DNA from: Flavobacterium sp. J372
GTDB lineage: Bacteria > Bacteroidota > Bacteroidia > Flavobacteriales > Flavobacteriaceae
Direction of reading: 5' to 3'
Assembly: GCF_024699965.1 (NCBI RefSeq)
Contig: NZ_JAJOMZ010000004.1
Span: 806,001-870,000 of the forward strand
DNA length: 64,000 nt
Below are positions 54,606-63,441 of the stretch, piece after piece. The translations under genes were made by a program, and so were the position numbers. The notes under the pieces are model-generated. The model saw only the letters and a program-made list of their open reading frames with translations, was not told the origin of the DNA and made no database searches. Positions within the stretch are counted from its first letter, which is position 1; every line of letters starts with the position of its first letter.

Positions 54606-55144
54606 TTATTAGCCATAAGGCATAAGCCACAAGTTAGTCGCAGTCTCAGTTTTAGTTTTCAGTCAGAGTTACACTGTCCGAAACGTGTAAGTTAAAGCGT
54701 TGTGTGAACTAACCTCATTCTATTTGAAAACACAAGATACTCTGTATTCGCATTATCCGCGTTGCAAAATCTGTGGTGATTGTTAAATCAGTTAAATCCC
54801 TGTTCATTTTTTTTTAAACCAGAATTTCAAGAACGTCTTTCAAAACTTATCTTCAAAAATTCCAATAATTAAATCACAAATTTCAAACCTGGCGCAACCT
54901 TAAAACCTAAAACCTAATACCCAAATCCACTCTGCAAAATTACAACCGTTGTTTGTAAGCATCGTTACAAAACGCTTTCAAAAATCGACCGTTTATCGAT
55001 TATTTCCTTAACATAAAAAAACGTTAATGCTTTCCTTCATCTTGAACGCAAGGGAAAGTAAATTCAAGCAAATTGTTATTCTTGTAAGGTTCCTGTTAAA
55101 TTGTGTTAAACCTGTATGGTAGATTTTATCAAAAAGAATAACGC
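54606..55144. other. Intergenic region with repeat phrases, no gene seen
   Basis: About 540 bases between the pigment operon and the minus-strand tadA. It contains a 26-base dispersed repeat (54609-54634), a TTTTCAGTCAGAG phrase, CGCGTTGCAAAATCTGTGGTG-like phrases, an AAAACCTAAAACC run near 54900 and a weak AATCGA...TCGATT hairpin at 54983-55001 that may end the operon. No ORF with coding character and no tRNA was found. Confidence 0.5.
54609..54634. repeat. 26-base dispersed repeat, copy 1
   Basis: TTAGCCATAAGGCATAAGCC... (26 bases). Its reverse complement matches 58596-58621 at 24 of 26 positions. Both copies sit in intergenic DNA. Confidence 0.75.
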
Positions 55145-55588
55145 CTATTTCCGCTTCTGCTTAAAGAAATCTTTCACCAGATTACCACATTCTTCCGCCA
55201 TGATGCCGCTTACCACAACCGTTTTAGGATGGAGTTTGCCGCCCATAACCCGGTAGCCCCGATGATTGTCGGCTGTGCCGTAAACCACTTTGGTTATCTG
55301 GCTCCAGTACAGCGCCCCGGCACACATCTGGCAGGGTTCCAGCGTGATGTATAATGTACATCCCGTCAAATATTTCCCACCGAGAAAGTTAGCCGCTGAG
55401 GTTATCGCCTGCATTTCGGCATGCGCAGTAACGTCATTGAGGAGTTCGGTAAGGTTGTGTGTCCGGGCTATTATCTTGTCGCCTGCCACGACGATTGCGC
55501 CCACGGGAACTTCGCCTTTTTCAAAAGCCGCATGCGCTTCGTCCAGAGCCTTTTTCATGAAATAATCGTCAGTGAAGATATTTTCCAT
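55145..55588 (-). CDS. tadA: tRNA-specific adenosine deaminase (TadA-like)
   Basis: A 147-residue cytidine-deaminase-fold enzyme. VTAHAEMQAI carries the zinc-binding His and catalytic Glu; LEPCQMCAGAL has the two zinc cysteines; the N-terminal MKKALDEAHAAFEKGEVPVGAI is typical of TadA. It converts A34 of tRNA-Arg to inosine. A guanine deaminase cannot be fully excluded, but the length and the motif HAEM favour TadA. It lies 3 bases after lysC in one operon. Confidence 0.88.
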   Translation of the reverse strand: MENIFTDDYFMKKALDEAHAAFEKGEVPVGAIVVAGDKIIARTHNLTELLNDVTAHAEMQAITSAANFLGGKYLTGCTLYITLEPCQMCAGALYWSQITKVVYGTADNHRGYRVMGGKLHPKTVVVSGIMAEECGNLVKDFFKQKRK

Positions 55589-55591
55589 GTC

Positions 55592-56854
55592 TTATGCTTC
55601 TGTTTCCTTCGTAACAATCTGCATTGTTTCACGGCTTACCTGGCGCACCAGCACCTCTTTTCCCTGCGCTACCGCATTTGCTGACTTTTCAGTAAAATGG
55701 CGGATAGTGTACAATGAAACATTTTCATTATAGGTCACTTTAAATTTCTTGGCAAGGATGCTTTTAAGTTCGCTGAAGTTGCCAAACTTATCATCTACGC
55801 ACACCGAAAAGCTGATGGCCGAATTTTGTATCAGGCTCACTTTCATCTTGTATTTGTGCAGCAAGGCAAATATCTCACTGATATTTTCTTCCATGATGAA
55901 TGAAAAATCAAGCGATGAAAGCGAGATGAGCAACTGCCCTTTTTTTACAATGTAGCATGATGATTGCGGCTCTAAATCAGCGCCTTTGCTTACACTTGTG
56001 CCCGGCAGCAGCGGGTTGATGAAGGACTTCACGTAAAGCGGAATCTCCTTTCGTTGCAATGGCTGCAGTGTTTTCGGGTGGATGACCGTTGCGCCGTAAA
56101 ATGCAAGCTCAATGGCTTCGCGATACGATATCTGGTTGAGTAAAATTGCATTTTCGAAATAGCGAGGGTCAGCATTGAGCACACCCGGTACGTCTTTCCA
56201 TATGGTAACGCTTTCTGCATTAAGGCAATACGCGAAGATGGCAGCAGTATAGTCAGACCCTTCGCGGCCAAGTGTTGTGGTAAACCCGTTCTCATCAGAC
56301 CCGAGGAAACCCTGCGTGATGTTCAGGTTTTTCTTCTTCACGCCTTTGCTGATGTTCTTCTGCGTCACATCCCAGTTCACGCCTGCATCACGGTAGTTGT
56401 TATCAGTTTTGATGAGTTCGCGCACGTCAATCCACTGATTTTTGAGCCCACGATAGTTAAAGTAATGGCTAACTATGGTAGTCGAAATGATTTCCCCGAA
56501 ACTCACAATCTGGTCATACACAAAGTTATAGTTTGGTGATTTGTTCTGTTTCAGGAATTGCTCCAGGTCGGCAAACAGCTTATTTACAGCAGCAAACACA
56601 TCATGGTCTTCTTCTTCAAAAAGATCCATTAAAATCTGGTTGTGGTATTTTTTTACTTCCTGAACAGATGCCTGCAAATCAGCGCCTTTATCAAAATAGC
56701 TTTTAATCACTACCTCAAGAGCATTGGTGGTTTTGCCCATAGCTGATATCACCAGCAGCACATCATCATGCCCCACCTTTTGCAGTACGTCAAATACATT
56801 TTTAATACCGTCGGCATCTTTTACTGATGCCCCGCCAAACTTAAATACCTTCAT
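55592..56854 (-). CDS. lysC: Aspartate kinase, monofunctional
   Basis: A 420-residue kinase. MKVFKFGGASVKDADGI is the nucleotide-binding start; GFLGSDENGFTTTLGREGSDYTAA is the aspartate-binding region. The last ~120 residues are ACT-type regulatory domains (MEENISEIFALLHKYKM...). It starts the lysine/threonine/methionine pathway. It is encoded in the order GNAT-lysC-tadA with gaps of 2-3 bases. Confidence 0.93.
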   Translation of the reverse strand: MKVFKFGGASVKDADGIKNVFDVLQKVGHDDVLLVISAMGKTTNALEVVIKSYFDKGADLQASVQEVKKYHNQILMDLFEEEDHDVFAAVNKLFADLEQFLKQNKSPNYNFVYDQIVSFGEIISTTIVSHYFNYRGLKNQWIDVRELIKTDNNYRDAGVNWDVTQKNISKGVKKKNLNITQGFLGSDENGFTTTLGREGSDYTAAIFAYCLNAESVTIWKDVPGVLNADPRYFENAILLNQISYREAIELAFYGATVIHPKTLQPLQRKEIPLYVKSFINPLLPGTSVSKGADLEPQSSCYIVKKGQLLISLSSLDFSFIMEENISEIFALLHKYKMKVSLIQNSAISFSVCVDDKFGNFSELKSILAKKFKVTYNENVSLYTIRHFTEKSANAVAQGKEVLVRQVSRETMQIVTKETEA

Positions 56855-56856
56855 TT

Positions 56857-57330
56857 TTATAGGTCTATCGTAAATTGTGTCATTCCTTTTTCGTCCATCT
56901 GTACAGTACGCCAGTCATTTAGTATCGTAGCGCCCGACTTCTCGTAGAATCGTATTGCCGGGGTATTCCAGTCAAGCACCACCCATTCTACCCGCCGTAC
57001 TTTCTGCTCTGAAGCAAACTTTATCACTTCCCGATATAGTGCGCTGCCTGCTCCCGTTCCGCGAAATTGTTCTTTCACAATCAGGTCTTCCAGATGGATT
57101 GTTTTACCTTTCCAGGTAGAGTAGCGGTAGTAAAACAGCGCCATACCAATCACTTCACCATTACGCTCAGCAACAAATGTATGGAATAAAGGGTTATCGC
57201 CAAACCCGTCGCGAAGCAGTTCGTCAACCGTCACCACTACTGCTTCAGGCTCTTTTTCAAATGCGGCAAGTTCTTTTATTAATGCCAGTACCGCCGGCAT
57301 GTCGGTTTTAACACCTTTCCGGATGATCAT
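56857..57330 (-). CDS. GNAT family N-acetyltransferase
   Basis: A 157-residue acetyltransferase. The start at 57330 (MIIRKGVKTDMPAVLALIKEL) is preferred to an upstream ATG because a GNAT domain opens here and the promoter element at 57349-57356 lies inside the longer form. Acetyl-CoA loop LIVKEQFRGTGAGSALYREVI. Resembles diamine (spermidine) acetyltransferases. It is the first gene of the operon with lysC and tadA. Confidence 0.9.
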   Translation of the reverse strand: MIIRKGVKTDMPAVLALIKELAAFEKEPEAVVVTVDELLRDGFGDNPLFHTFVAERNGEVIGMALFYYRYSTWKGKTIHLEDLIVKEQFRGTGAGSALYREVIKFASEQKVRRVEWVVLDWNTPAIRFYEKSGATILNDWRTVQMDEKGMTQFTIDL

Positions 57331-57348
57331 AGATTCAGATTTTCCCTG

Positions 57349-57356
57349 CAAAAATA
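57349..57356 (-). promoter_or_regulatory. -7 promoter element of GNAT-lysC-tadA
   Basis: The minus strand reads TATTTTTG, an exact TAnnTTTG match, 18 bases before the GNAT ATG. No clear -33 TTG is seen. Confidence 0.5.
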
Positions 57357-57445
57357 CAAGCAAATGAGGTATCACATAAAATTAACTTATGGTATCACAA
57401 AAATTTCGATATTTGTGCCCTCAACACAACTATATCGTTTTCGTA

Positions 57446-58456
57446 ATGGAAGAAAGAAACAAGACCCTTGGCGAGTTCATCATTGAAAAACAGGAAGATT
57501 TTAAATACTCTTCGGGTGAGCTTTCGAGGCTTATCAACTCAATCAGGCTGGCTGCCAAAGTAGTAAATTACAAGGTTAATAAGGCAGGGCTGGTAGACAT
57601 AATCGGGGCATACGGCGAGCAGAATATTCAGGGTGAAGACCAGCAAAAACTGGATGTATATGCCAATGAAATTTTTATGCAGACGCTGATAAATCGTGAG
57701 ATTGTGTGTGGTATTGCCTCTGAAGAAAGTGACGATTTCATCACGGTCCAGGGCCAGGATGGCTGCCATAACAATAAATATGTCGTACTCATCGACCCGC
57801 TTGACGGCTCTTCAAACATTGATGTAAATGTAAGCGTAGGTACTATATTTTCGGTATTCAGGAGGGTAACACCTGTTGGCACACCTGTAACTACTGAGGA
57901 TTTCCTTCAGCCGGGTGTAAACCAGGTTGCGGCAGGTTATGTTATATATGGCACGTCTACGATGCTCGTATATACTACAGGCAATGGCGTGAATGGCTTT
58001 ACGCTGAACCCCGCCATAGGCACGTTCTACCTCTCCCACCCGAACCTTCAGTTCCCGAAAGATGGAAACATTTATTCGATAAATGAAGGCAATTACGTGC
58101 ATTTTCCGCAAGGTGTAAAAGACTACATCAAGTACTGCCAGCGTGAAGAAGAAAACAGGCCGTATACCTCACGTTACATAGGCAGCCTGGTAAGCGATAT
58201 TCACCGAAATATGATAAAGGGCGGTATCTATATATACCCAACCAGTAGTAAGGCGCCTAAAGGCAAGCTAAGGCTGTTATATGAGTGCAACCCGATGGCT
58301 TTTATTGCAGAGCAGGCAGGCGGTAAGGCATCAGATGGATTCCAACGAATTATGGAAATACAGCCGACTGAGCTTCACCAGCGCGTACCGTTCTTCTGCG
58401 GAAGCTACAATATGGTAGAAAAGGCGGAGGAGTTTATGAGCAAAGCTCAGGTTTAA
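57446..58456 (+). CDS. fbp: Fructose-1,6-bisphosphatase, class 1
   Basis: A 336-residue enzyme of gluconeogenesis. The start at 57446 ([16 protein letters not shown]) fits the family; an upstream ATG adds an unlikely 19 residues. SEESDDF holds metal ligands; [25 protein letters not shown] is the hallmark catalytic region; [22 protein letters not shown] binds the sugar phosphate. The element GATATTTG just upstream is a near-match to TAnnTTTG. Confidence 0.95.
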   Translation: MEERNKTLGEFIIEKQEDFKYSSGELSRLINSIRLAAKVVNYKVNKAGLVDIIGAYGEQNIQGEDQQKLDVYANEIFMQTLINREIVCGIASEESDDFITVQGQDGCHNNKYVVLIDPLDGSSNIDVNVSVGTIFSVFRRVTPVGTPVTTEDFLQPGVNQVAAGYVIYGTSTMLVYTTGNGVNGFTLNPAIGTFYLSHPNLQFPKDGNIYSINEGNYVHFPQGVKDYIKYCQREEENRPYTSRYIGSLVSDIHRNMIKGGIYIYPTSSKAPKGKLRLLYECNPMAFIAEQAGGKASDGFQRIMEIQPTELHQRVPFFCGSYNMVEKAEEFMSKAQV

Positions 58457-58561
58457 AGTTTAAAGTTGTAAGGTTTGAAAGTTAGCTTCACTCAAATAGT
58501 TTCATCCACTAATTACACCAATTTTGATTAATTAGTGCCATTCGTGAAATTCGTCGTAATA

Positions 58562-58594
58562 AGAAATCCCCAACAACTGTCGGGGATTTTTTAT
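58562..58594. terminator. Bidirectional terminator between fbp and the TerB-like gene
   Basis: AAATCCCC and GGGGATTT arms with a ten-base loop and T-rich flanks on both strands. It lies 105 bases after fbp and 30 bases after the stop of the convergent gene. Confidence 0.85.
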
Positions 58595-58595
58595 T

Positions 58596-58621
58596 ACTTG
58601 TGGCTTCTGCCTTTTGGCTAA
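58596..58621. repeat. 26-base dispersed repeat, copy 2
   Basis: It matches the reverse complement of 54609-54634 at 24 of 26 bases. It is next to the phrase ATTAGTGCCATTCGTGAAAT (58530-58549), another phrase common in Bacteroidetes intergenic DNA. Confidence 0.75.
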
Positions 58622-58624
58622 GCA

Positions 58625-59056
58625 CTACTTATTCATATGCTGCATTTCGTATACAAAAGTGTCGCTGTCAACTCCCATTACCAGCAGTGATAATGCTTTG
58701 TCTACAATATAGCTTACATTGCCCGGCGTGAAGCCAAGTGCAAGTGCAAAACGTGTAAGTATCTCTTTTTGTTTTGGGCCCAGTACGTGATCGGCATATA
58801 CCATCCGGCTCAGGTCATAAAGGCGCTCAAGCCTTTGCACGTAAAGATGTGGCGGGTTGATTGGGTATCTGAAAGGGTTTTCCAGAATTTCCGTATATTC
58901 TTCCTGAGAAATTTCAAGCTCTTTTGCAAGCTTGTCAAGAAAGTGCCTTTCTTCTGTACTAAGGTGGCCGTTCTCCATGGCAACCCTTACAATTGCTGAA
59001 AAGTGGCCTTTATTCCTGTCTTTAAATCCGCTGTCAAATAAATCTGAAATCGACAT
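58625..59056 (-). CDS. TerB-like protein
   Basis: A 143-residue all-helical protein without signal peptide. GHFSAIVRVAMENGHLSTEERHFLDKLAKELEIS and KQKEILTRFALALGFT fit the TerB/DnaJ-type helical metal-binding fold. It probably acts in the cytoplasm, with tellurite-related naming only by homology. A promoter element lies upstream at 59081-59088. Confidence 0.78.
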   Translation of the reverse strand: MSISDLFDSGFKDRNKGHFSAIVRVAMENGHLSTEERHFLDKLAKELEISQEEYTEILENPFRYPINPPHLYVQRLERLYDLSRMVYADHVLGPKQKEILTRFALALGFTPGNVSYIVDKALSLLVMGVDSDTFVYEMQHMNK

Positions 59057-59080
59057 GTCGTTTATGTTAAAAATTCATCA

Positions 59081-59088
59081 CAAATATA
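59081..59088 (-). promoter_or_regulatory. -7 promoter element of the TerB-like gene
   Basis: The minus strand reads TATATTTG, an exact TAnnTTTG match, 24 bases before the ATG at 59056. Confidence 0.6.
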
Positions 59089-59217
59089 AATGTAACTTTC
59101 GGCATACGATAATATTTTGCCGATTTTTTAGTACAATTTACCTTATGGAAACATCAACCGATATGAGAATTAAATAAAAAAATGTAAGTTTACGGCTCAT
59201 ATAAAAAAGCAGCCGCC

Positions 59218-59808
59218 ATGAGTGATTTTTGGTTGTATTTTAACATAGGCCTTACCCATGTACTGGATATTAAGGGCTATGACCATGTTTTGTTCCTTAT
59301 GGCGCTTACGGTGCCCTACACCTTTAAACACTGGCGCACGCTGCTGGTACTTCTTACATTATTTACCATAGGGCATACAATGTCGCTCATAATGTCGGTT
59401 TACGGTGTCATCACCATCCAGTCAGAAATTATAGAATTCCTTATACCAATAACAATCTTAGCAGCAGCAGTTTACAACTTCTTCCGTCCCAACAAAGGCG
59501 CAAAGAAAGATAATATAAATGTTGCGGCTTTCGGTACGCTTTTCTTTGGGATTATCCACGGCCTGGGCTTTTCCAATTACTTTAAAATAGTGCTTGACGC
59601 CAATACCAATGACAAATTGCTGCCATTGCTTGAGTTTGCCCTGGGCATTGAAGCCGCGCAGATAATTGTAGTACTCGTTGTGCTGATACTTTCATGGATA
59701 GTACAGAACTTCTTCCGTGTGTCGCAGCGGGACTGGGTATTGGTAACATCTTCATTTATAGCCGGCATCATTATCCCGATGATCATTGGCAGTGAAATCT
59801 GGCAATAG
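59218..59808 (+). CDS. HupE/UreJ-like membrane protein
   Basis: A 196-residue membrane protein with about six membrane segments. GLTHVLDIKGYDHVLFLMALTV has the conserved histidines and Asp of the HupE/UreJ_2 family, and FFGIIHGLGFSNYFK the second signature. HupE/UreJ members are nickel- or cobalt-linked transporters, but no hydrogenase or urease gene is nearby. It lies 18 bases before the dCMP deaminase. Confidence 0.88.
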   Translation: MSDFWLYFNIGLTHVLDIKGYDHVLFLMALTVPYTFKHWRTLLVLLTLFTIGHTMSLIMSVYGVITIQSEIIEFLIPITILAAAVYNFFRPNKGAKKDNINVAAFGTLFFGIIHGLGFSNYFKIVLDANTNDKLLPLLEFALGIEAAQIIVVLVVLILSWIVQNFFRVSQRDWVLVTSSFIAGIIIPMIIGSEIWQ

Positions 59809-59810
59809 CC

Positions 59811-59818
59811 TATCTTTG
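59811..59818 (+). promoter_or_regulatory. -7 promoter element of the dCMP deaminase-S41 operon
   Basis: TATCTTTG matches TAnnTTTG exactly, with a TTG 22 bases upstream (59786-59788). The ATG at 59827 follows only 8 bases later, so the transcript would be almost leaderless. Confidence 0.6.
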
Positions 59819-59826
59819 CATTCATC

Positions 59827-60276
59827 ATGGAAGAACATAAACAAAACCGGTATGATACCGCTTACCTGCGAATAGCCGCAGAATGGGGCCAGCTTTCTTA
59901 TTGCCAGCGCAAAAAAGTTGGCGCAATTATTGTAAAAGACAGGATGATAATATCTGACGGGTATAACGGCACTCCGTCGGGTTTTGAGAATACATGCGAA
60001 GACCCTGACGGCCTTACTTTATGGTATGTGCTTCATGCTGAAGCTAATGCTATACTTAAAGTTGCCCGGTCAACGCAATCATGCGAAGGAGCAACACTGT
60101 ACATTACGATGTCACCATGTAAAGACTGCAGTAAGCTGATACACCAAAGCGGCATAAAACGCGTTGTGTACCAACAGGGTTACAAAGACATGTCGGGTAT
60201 TGACTTCCTGAAAAAAGCCGGTGTGGCTGTCGATTGTATTCCTGACAGTGCCATTAATTTTACGAATGAACCTTAA
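59827..60276 (+). CDS. dCMP deaminase
   Basis: A 149-residue zinc deaminase. LHAEANAILK has the His-Ala-Glu catalytic set; MSPCKDCSKLI holds the zinc cysteines; the N-terminal W-x-Q-L-S-Y-C-Q-R region and GYNGTPSGFENTCED are typical of ComEB/dCMP deaminases. It supplies dUMP for thymidylate synthesis. It overlaps the S41 gene by 11 bases. Confidence 0.93.
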   Translation: MEEHKQNRYDTAYLRIAAEWGQLSYCQRKKVGAIIVKDRMIISDGYNGTPSGFENTCEDPDGLTLWYVLHAEANAILKVARSTQSCEGATLYITMSPCKDCSKLIHQSGIKRVVYQQGYKDMSGIDFLKKAGVAVDCIPDSAINFTNEP

Positions 60277-61852
60277 AAAAACATACCTGCCCCTGCTCAT
60301 CTGCATCGCCCTGGCGATAGGAGTGGCGCTTGGCAGTTTCCTCAATTTTCCGGCGCCCCAGCGCGGAATGATATCAACTTCAGGTAAAAGCAAACTCAAC
60401 AAACTTGTAGATTTTATTGAAAGTGAGTATGTTGACGATGTGGATGCCGACTCAATAGTAGACCTTACGGTAAACAGCATCCTTGAGAAACTCGACCCGC
60501 ATTCTGTATACATCGCTAAAGATGAGATGGAAGAAGTGGCGCAAAGCATGAAGGGCGACTTTGTAGGGATTGGCGTTAATTTCTACATGTATAATGATAC
60601 GGTGGCTGTGATAAAGCCTATTCCCGGCGGCCCAAGTGATAAAGCAGGTATAAAACCGGGCGACAGAATTTTGAAAGCCGAAAATACTAAACTTTTTGGC
60701 CGGAAATTACCGAATGATTCGCTTTTCGCAAAACTGAAAGGGCCTGAAGGAAGCAAGCTGCCAATTACTGTATTCCGAAAAAGCACGGGGAAAGTATTTA
60801 ACACTACATTAACAAGAGATGTGGTGCCAATTAAAAGTGTTGATGCAGCAGTTATGATTGGAGGCGGAACCGGCTATATTAAAATAAACCGCTTTGCAGA
60901 AACTACGTATGATGAATTTAAGAAAGGCCTGGCTTCACTTAAACAGCAAGGCCTGAAAACCTTAATCATCGATGTGCGGGATAATGGCGGCGGCTATCTT
61001 GAAATGGCTGTCGAGATTGCTGATGAATTGCTGAAAGACAAGCAGCTCATCGTAAAAACCAAAAACAAGAAAAACAGGGAAGATAAAACCTACGCAACTT
61101 CGGGCGGAATGTTTGAAGACGGTAAGCTTTTTATCCTGATAAACGAAAACAGCGCCAGCGCCAGCGAAATTCTCGCCGGGGCAATACAGGATAATGACCG
61201 GGGTACAATAGTTGGCAGGCGGTCTTTTGGTAAAGGATTGGTGCAGCGAGAAATGCCTATGGGTGATGGCAGTGCCGTACGGCTTACAGTGGCCAGGTAT
61301 TATACTCCATCGGGCAGGAGCATACAGCGTAGCTATGACAAAGGCGGTGAAGAGTACTTCAACGAATTTGAAAAACGATATGAAAGCGGTGAACTATACG
61401 CTGCTGACAGTATTAAGATAGCAGACACACTTAAGTTTAAAACTGTAAAAGGTCGCGTTGTGTATGGCGGCGGAGGCATCATTCCTGACAAGTTCGTGCC
61501 TATAGAAAGCAAGCATGGCGATGAGGCTATCAATCTCGTAATGCAAAGCGGATTTGTAAGCTACTTTGTATTTGAGCAGCTGGATAAAGACAGGGCCGGT
61601 TTCCAGAAAATGAATGCGCAGCAGCTTACGGAAAAAGTTACCGGAACCGATGAATACTTTAAGGCTTTTGGGCGATACCTCAGTAAAAACGGCCTTATGT
61701 TTAAGCTTGAAAAACATAAAGATAAAATAAAGCGTTTTCTCGCGGCAGAGTTTGTAAGGCAGGTAGTGAATGAGAACACCTACTACCAGTTAATACTGAA
61801 AGAAGACACTATGATAAAGGCTATTGCCAATCCGGTACAGACAGCAGAATAG
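60266..61852 (+). CDS. S41 family C-terminal processing peptidase
   Basis: A 528-residue serine protease. The start at 60266 (MNLKKTYLPLLICIALAIG) opens a membrane anchor or signal; an upstream ATG is rejected. PDZ domain about 95-180 (AVIKPIPGGPSDKAGIKPGD). Protease domain: LIDVRDNGGGYL; catalytic Ser in NENSASASEILAGA; catalytic Lys in GRRSFGKGLVQ. It processes or degrades periplasmic proteins. Starting within the end of the dCMP deaminase gene suggests coupled translation. Confidence 0.94.
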   Translation: MNLKKTYLPLLICIALAIGVALGSFLNFPAPQRGMISTSGKSKLNKLVDFIESEYVDDVDADSIVDLTVNSILEKLDPHSVYIAKDEMEEVAQSMKGDFVGIGVNFYMYNDTVAVIKPIPGGPSDKAGIKPGDRILKAENTKLFGRKLPNDSLFAKLKGPEGSKLPITVFRKSTGKVFNTTLTRDVVPIKSVDAAVMIGGGTGYIKINRFAETTYDEFKKGLASLKQQGLKTLIIDVRDNGGGYLEMAVEIADELLKDKQLIVKTKNKKNREDKTYATSGGMFEDGKLFILINENSASASEILAGAIQDNDRGTIVGRRSFGKGLVQREMPMGDGSAVRLTVARYYTPSGRSIQRSYDKGGEEYFNEFEKRYESGELYAADSIKIADTLKFKTVKGRVVYGGGGIIPDKFVPIESKHGDEAINLVMQSGFVSYFVFEQLDKDRAGFQKMNAQQLTEKVTGTDEYFKAFGRYLSKNGLMFKLEKHKDKIKRFLAAEFVRQVVNENTYYQLILKEDTMIKAIANPVQTAE

Positions 61853-61922
61853 TTTTTTGCAGCGTTTTAAATAATTGTTCATAACGTAAAACATCCATCG
61901 CTGCTTACATTGCTATTTTAAT

Positions 61923-61930
61923 TAGATTTG
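61923..61930 (+). promoter_or_regulatory. -7 promoter element of the DUF1508 gene
   Basis: TAGATTTG is an exact TAnnTTTG match 35 bases before the ATG at 61966. Confidence 0.55.
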
Positions 61931-61965
61931 AAATCACGAAATCAATTAATAATAGCAACAGGTCT

Positions 61966-62352
61966 ATGGGTACGTTTGTAATAAGTAAACGTTACAATGG
62001 TGAATACAAATTTATTTTTGCATCGCGGAAAGGAAAAACCATATTTACAAGCATTAGCTGCAGCCAAAAAAGCGACTGCGAACGCATGATTGCCGGGATG
62101 AAGGAAAATCTGGAACAGTTTGCCTTTACCAGAAACACTGCTTCATCAGGTAAGTTTTTCTTTCGGATTTCTAAAGAAGGACTTGTGCTTGCTACCAGCC
62201 GTAAATATACAACCGAGCTCCTCCTGAAGAAGGGAATTGATGAAATTAAAAAATATGTACCCGTTGCTGAAATTCTAGATTTTTCTGAAAACGAATTCAT
62301 ATTTCCTGACGAGGCGAAAACTGTAGAAGAAGAAATAGTTGCGCCGGCTTAA
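61966..62352 (+). CDS. DUF1508 (YegP-like) protein
   Basis: A 128-residue protein with two imperfect YegP/DUF1508-like halves: FVISKRYNGEYKFIFASRKGKTIFTS and GKFFFRISKEGLVLATSRKYTTE. Predicted soluble and beta-rich. Function unknown. It converges with the YdeI-like gene, with a 4-base gap and no visible terminator. Confidence 0.87.
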   Translation: MGTFVISKRYNGEYKFIFASRKGKTIFTSISCSQKSDCERMIAGMKENLEQFAFTRNTASSGKFFFRISKEGLVLATSRKYTTELLLKKGIDEIKKYVPVAEILDFSENEFIFPDEAKTVEEEIVAPA

Positions 62353-62356
62353 GGCA

Positions 62357-62841
62357 TCACGGTACCCTGACGTCAGTTTTCTTTTGCAATAACTGCGTGA
62401 TCACTTTGTCAATATTCTTTTTCAACGTGGCTTCAGTTTTAATGTAGCCAAGATATTTCAGAATGTCCTTTTTCCGCGCTGGCGTAAGCGCTTCAAAAGC
62501 ATCGGTAAGTTTTTCTGCTTTCAGCTGCTTTTCAAGCTGCGGCACCATTGGGTAGTAGTCTTCTTTTTTGTAAAATCCTGTTCAATGGCAAATTCAGCGA
62601 TATGTCCAATTTCGGCATTGCTGCCCTTCAGCATAGGTATATTTACAAACAACCGGTAGGGTGCATTTTTCACCGGCACCAGCGTTTGCGTAAAAGCAAA
62701 ATTATTGATTGTACCTTTTATCCGGATATAACCTTTGTCTGCTACCATGCCTTGTGTAACATCCACCGGCACATCAACCGCGGCATTAATTCCAGTTTTG
62801 TATATAGTAGCTTTGAAGTTATGGATAAGGCCTCTCGTCAT
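62357..62841 (-). pseudogene. DUF1905/YdeI-OmpD-associated family protein, frameshifted at T6
   Basis: The first ORF (62841-62521) holds a DUF1905 domain: IRIKGTINNFAFTQTLVPVKNAPYRLFVNIPMLKG, then breaks after DFTKK. One added A in the run at 62564-62569 restores KEDYYPMVPQLEKQLKAEKL and then FEALTPARKKDILKYLGYIKTEATLKKNIDKVI, the YdeI C-terminal helices, ending at 62357. Total about 161 residues. The family is known for protection against some bacteriocin-like agents. It starts by an ATGA overlap with the gene upstream. Confidence 0.82.
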
Positions 62842-63401
62842 ATCTCGTCGAGGTTAGAATATGTCAATTCATGATCAGGACTTGTCACTTCAAAGAATAA
62901 GCCGCGTTTAAGAGAAATGTAGAAGAAGTAAAACTTCAGCCCTCCCAACATTAGCCCCTTGAACCTAGAGTCATAAATTCTGAAAAACTTATCTCCTTCA
63001 ATTGTAAAGGACTCAGCCACTTCATTCTCTTTTGCAAAGGGAAAAAAAGGAATGCTTTTTAGTTCGCCTATATCGTGTTTAAAATTAAACATCTTCACAG
63101 GCTTTTTCAGCTTGTTTCTTTCAAAGGTATACATCATGCTGTCTTTAATGCCAATCCAAAATACTGCTTTGTCTCCTTTATGTTTCAGCTCAAATGATGT
63201 GCATTCCATTCCATTTACAACTTTCGTCTGTAGGATATTGAGCTCGATTTTAAGGCTGTCAGTAGGTTTGCCCCACCCGCAGCCAAAAGTTTGTATGCCA
63301 TACACATATTCACTAGGCTTAAACCTGGTGAAATATTTGCGCTCCTGCGAATGACAAACAACCGAAAGGACCAGTATAGAGAATAGCAGGTACAGTCTCA
63401 T
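62838..63401 (-). CDS. Hypothetical secreted protein
   Basis: A 187-residue protein. The start at 63401 (MRLYLLFSILVLSVVCHSQ) gives a signal peptide; the ORF extends 60 bases upstream into the preceding gene without support. No known domain; two Cys (near 34-35 and 55-60 by position) and a beta-rich pattern. It overlaps the YdeI-like gene by ATGA and follows the lipoprotein gene by 40 bases. Confidence 0.78.
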   Translation of the reverse strand: MRLYLLFSILVLSVVCHSQERKYFTRFKPSEYVYGIQTFGCGWGKPTDSLKIELNILQTKVVNGMECTSFELKHKGDKAVFWIGIKDSMMYTFERNKLKKPVKMFNFKHDIGELKSIPFFPFAKENEVAESFTIEGDKFFRIYDSRFKGLMLGGLKFYFFYISLKRGLFFEVTSPDHELTYSNLDEI

Positions 63402-63441
63402 AATGTCAGCATTTTGAGGTACAACGCTAAATCGCCTGATA

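Noticed and set aside
54983..55001. AATCGA...TCGATT hairpin as a firm terminator of the pigment operon
   Set aside because: The stem is only six pairs, AT-rich, and followed by a broken T tract, so it is mentioned only as a weak candidate.
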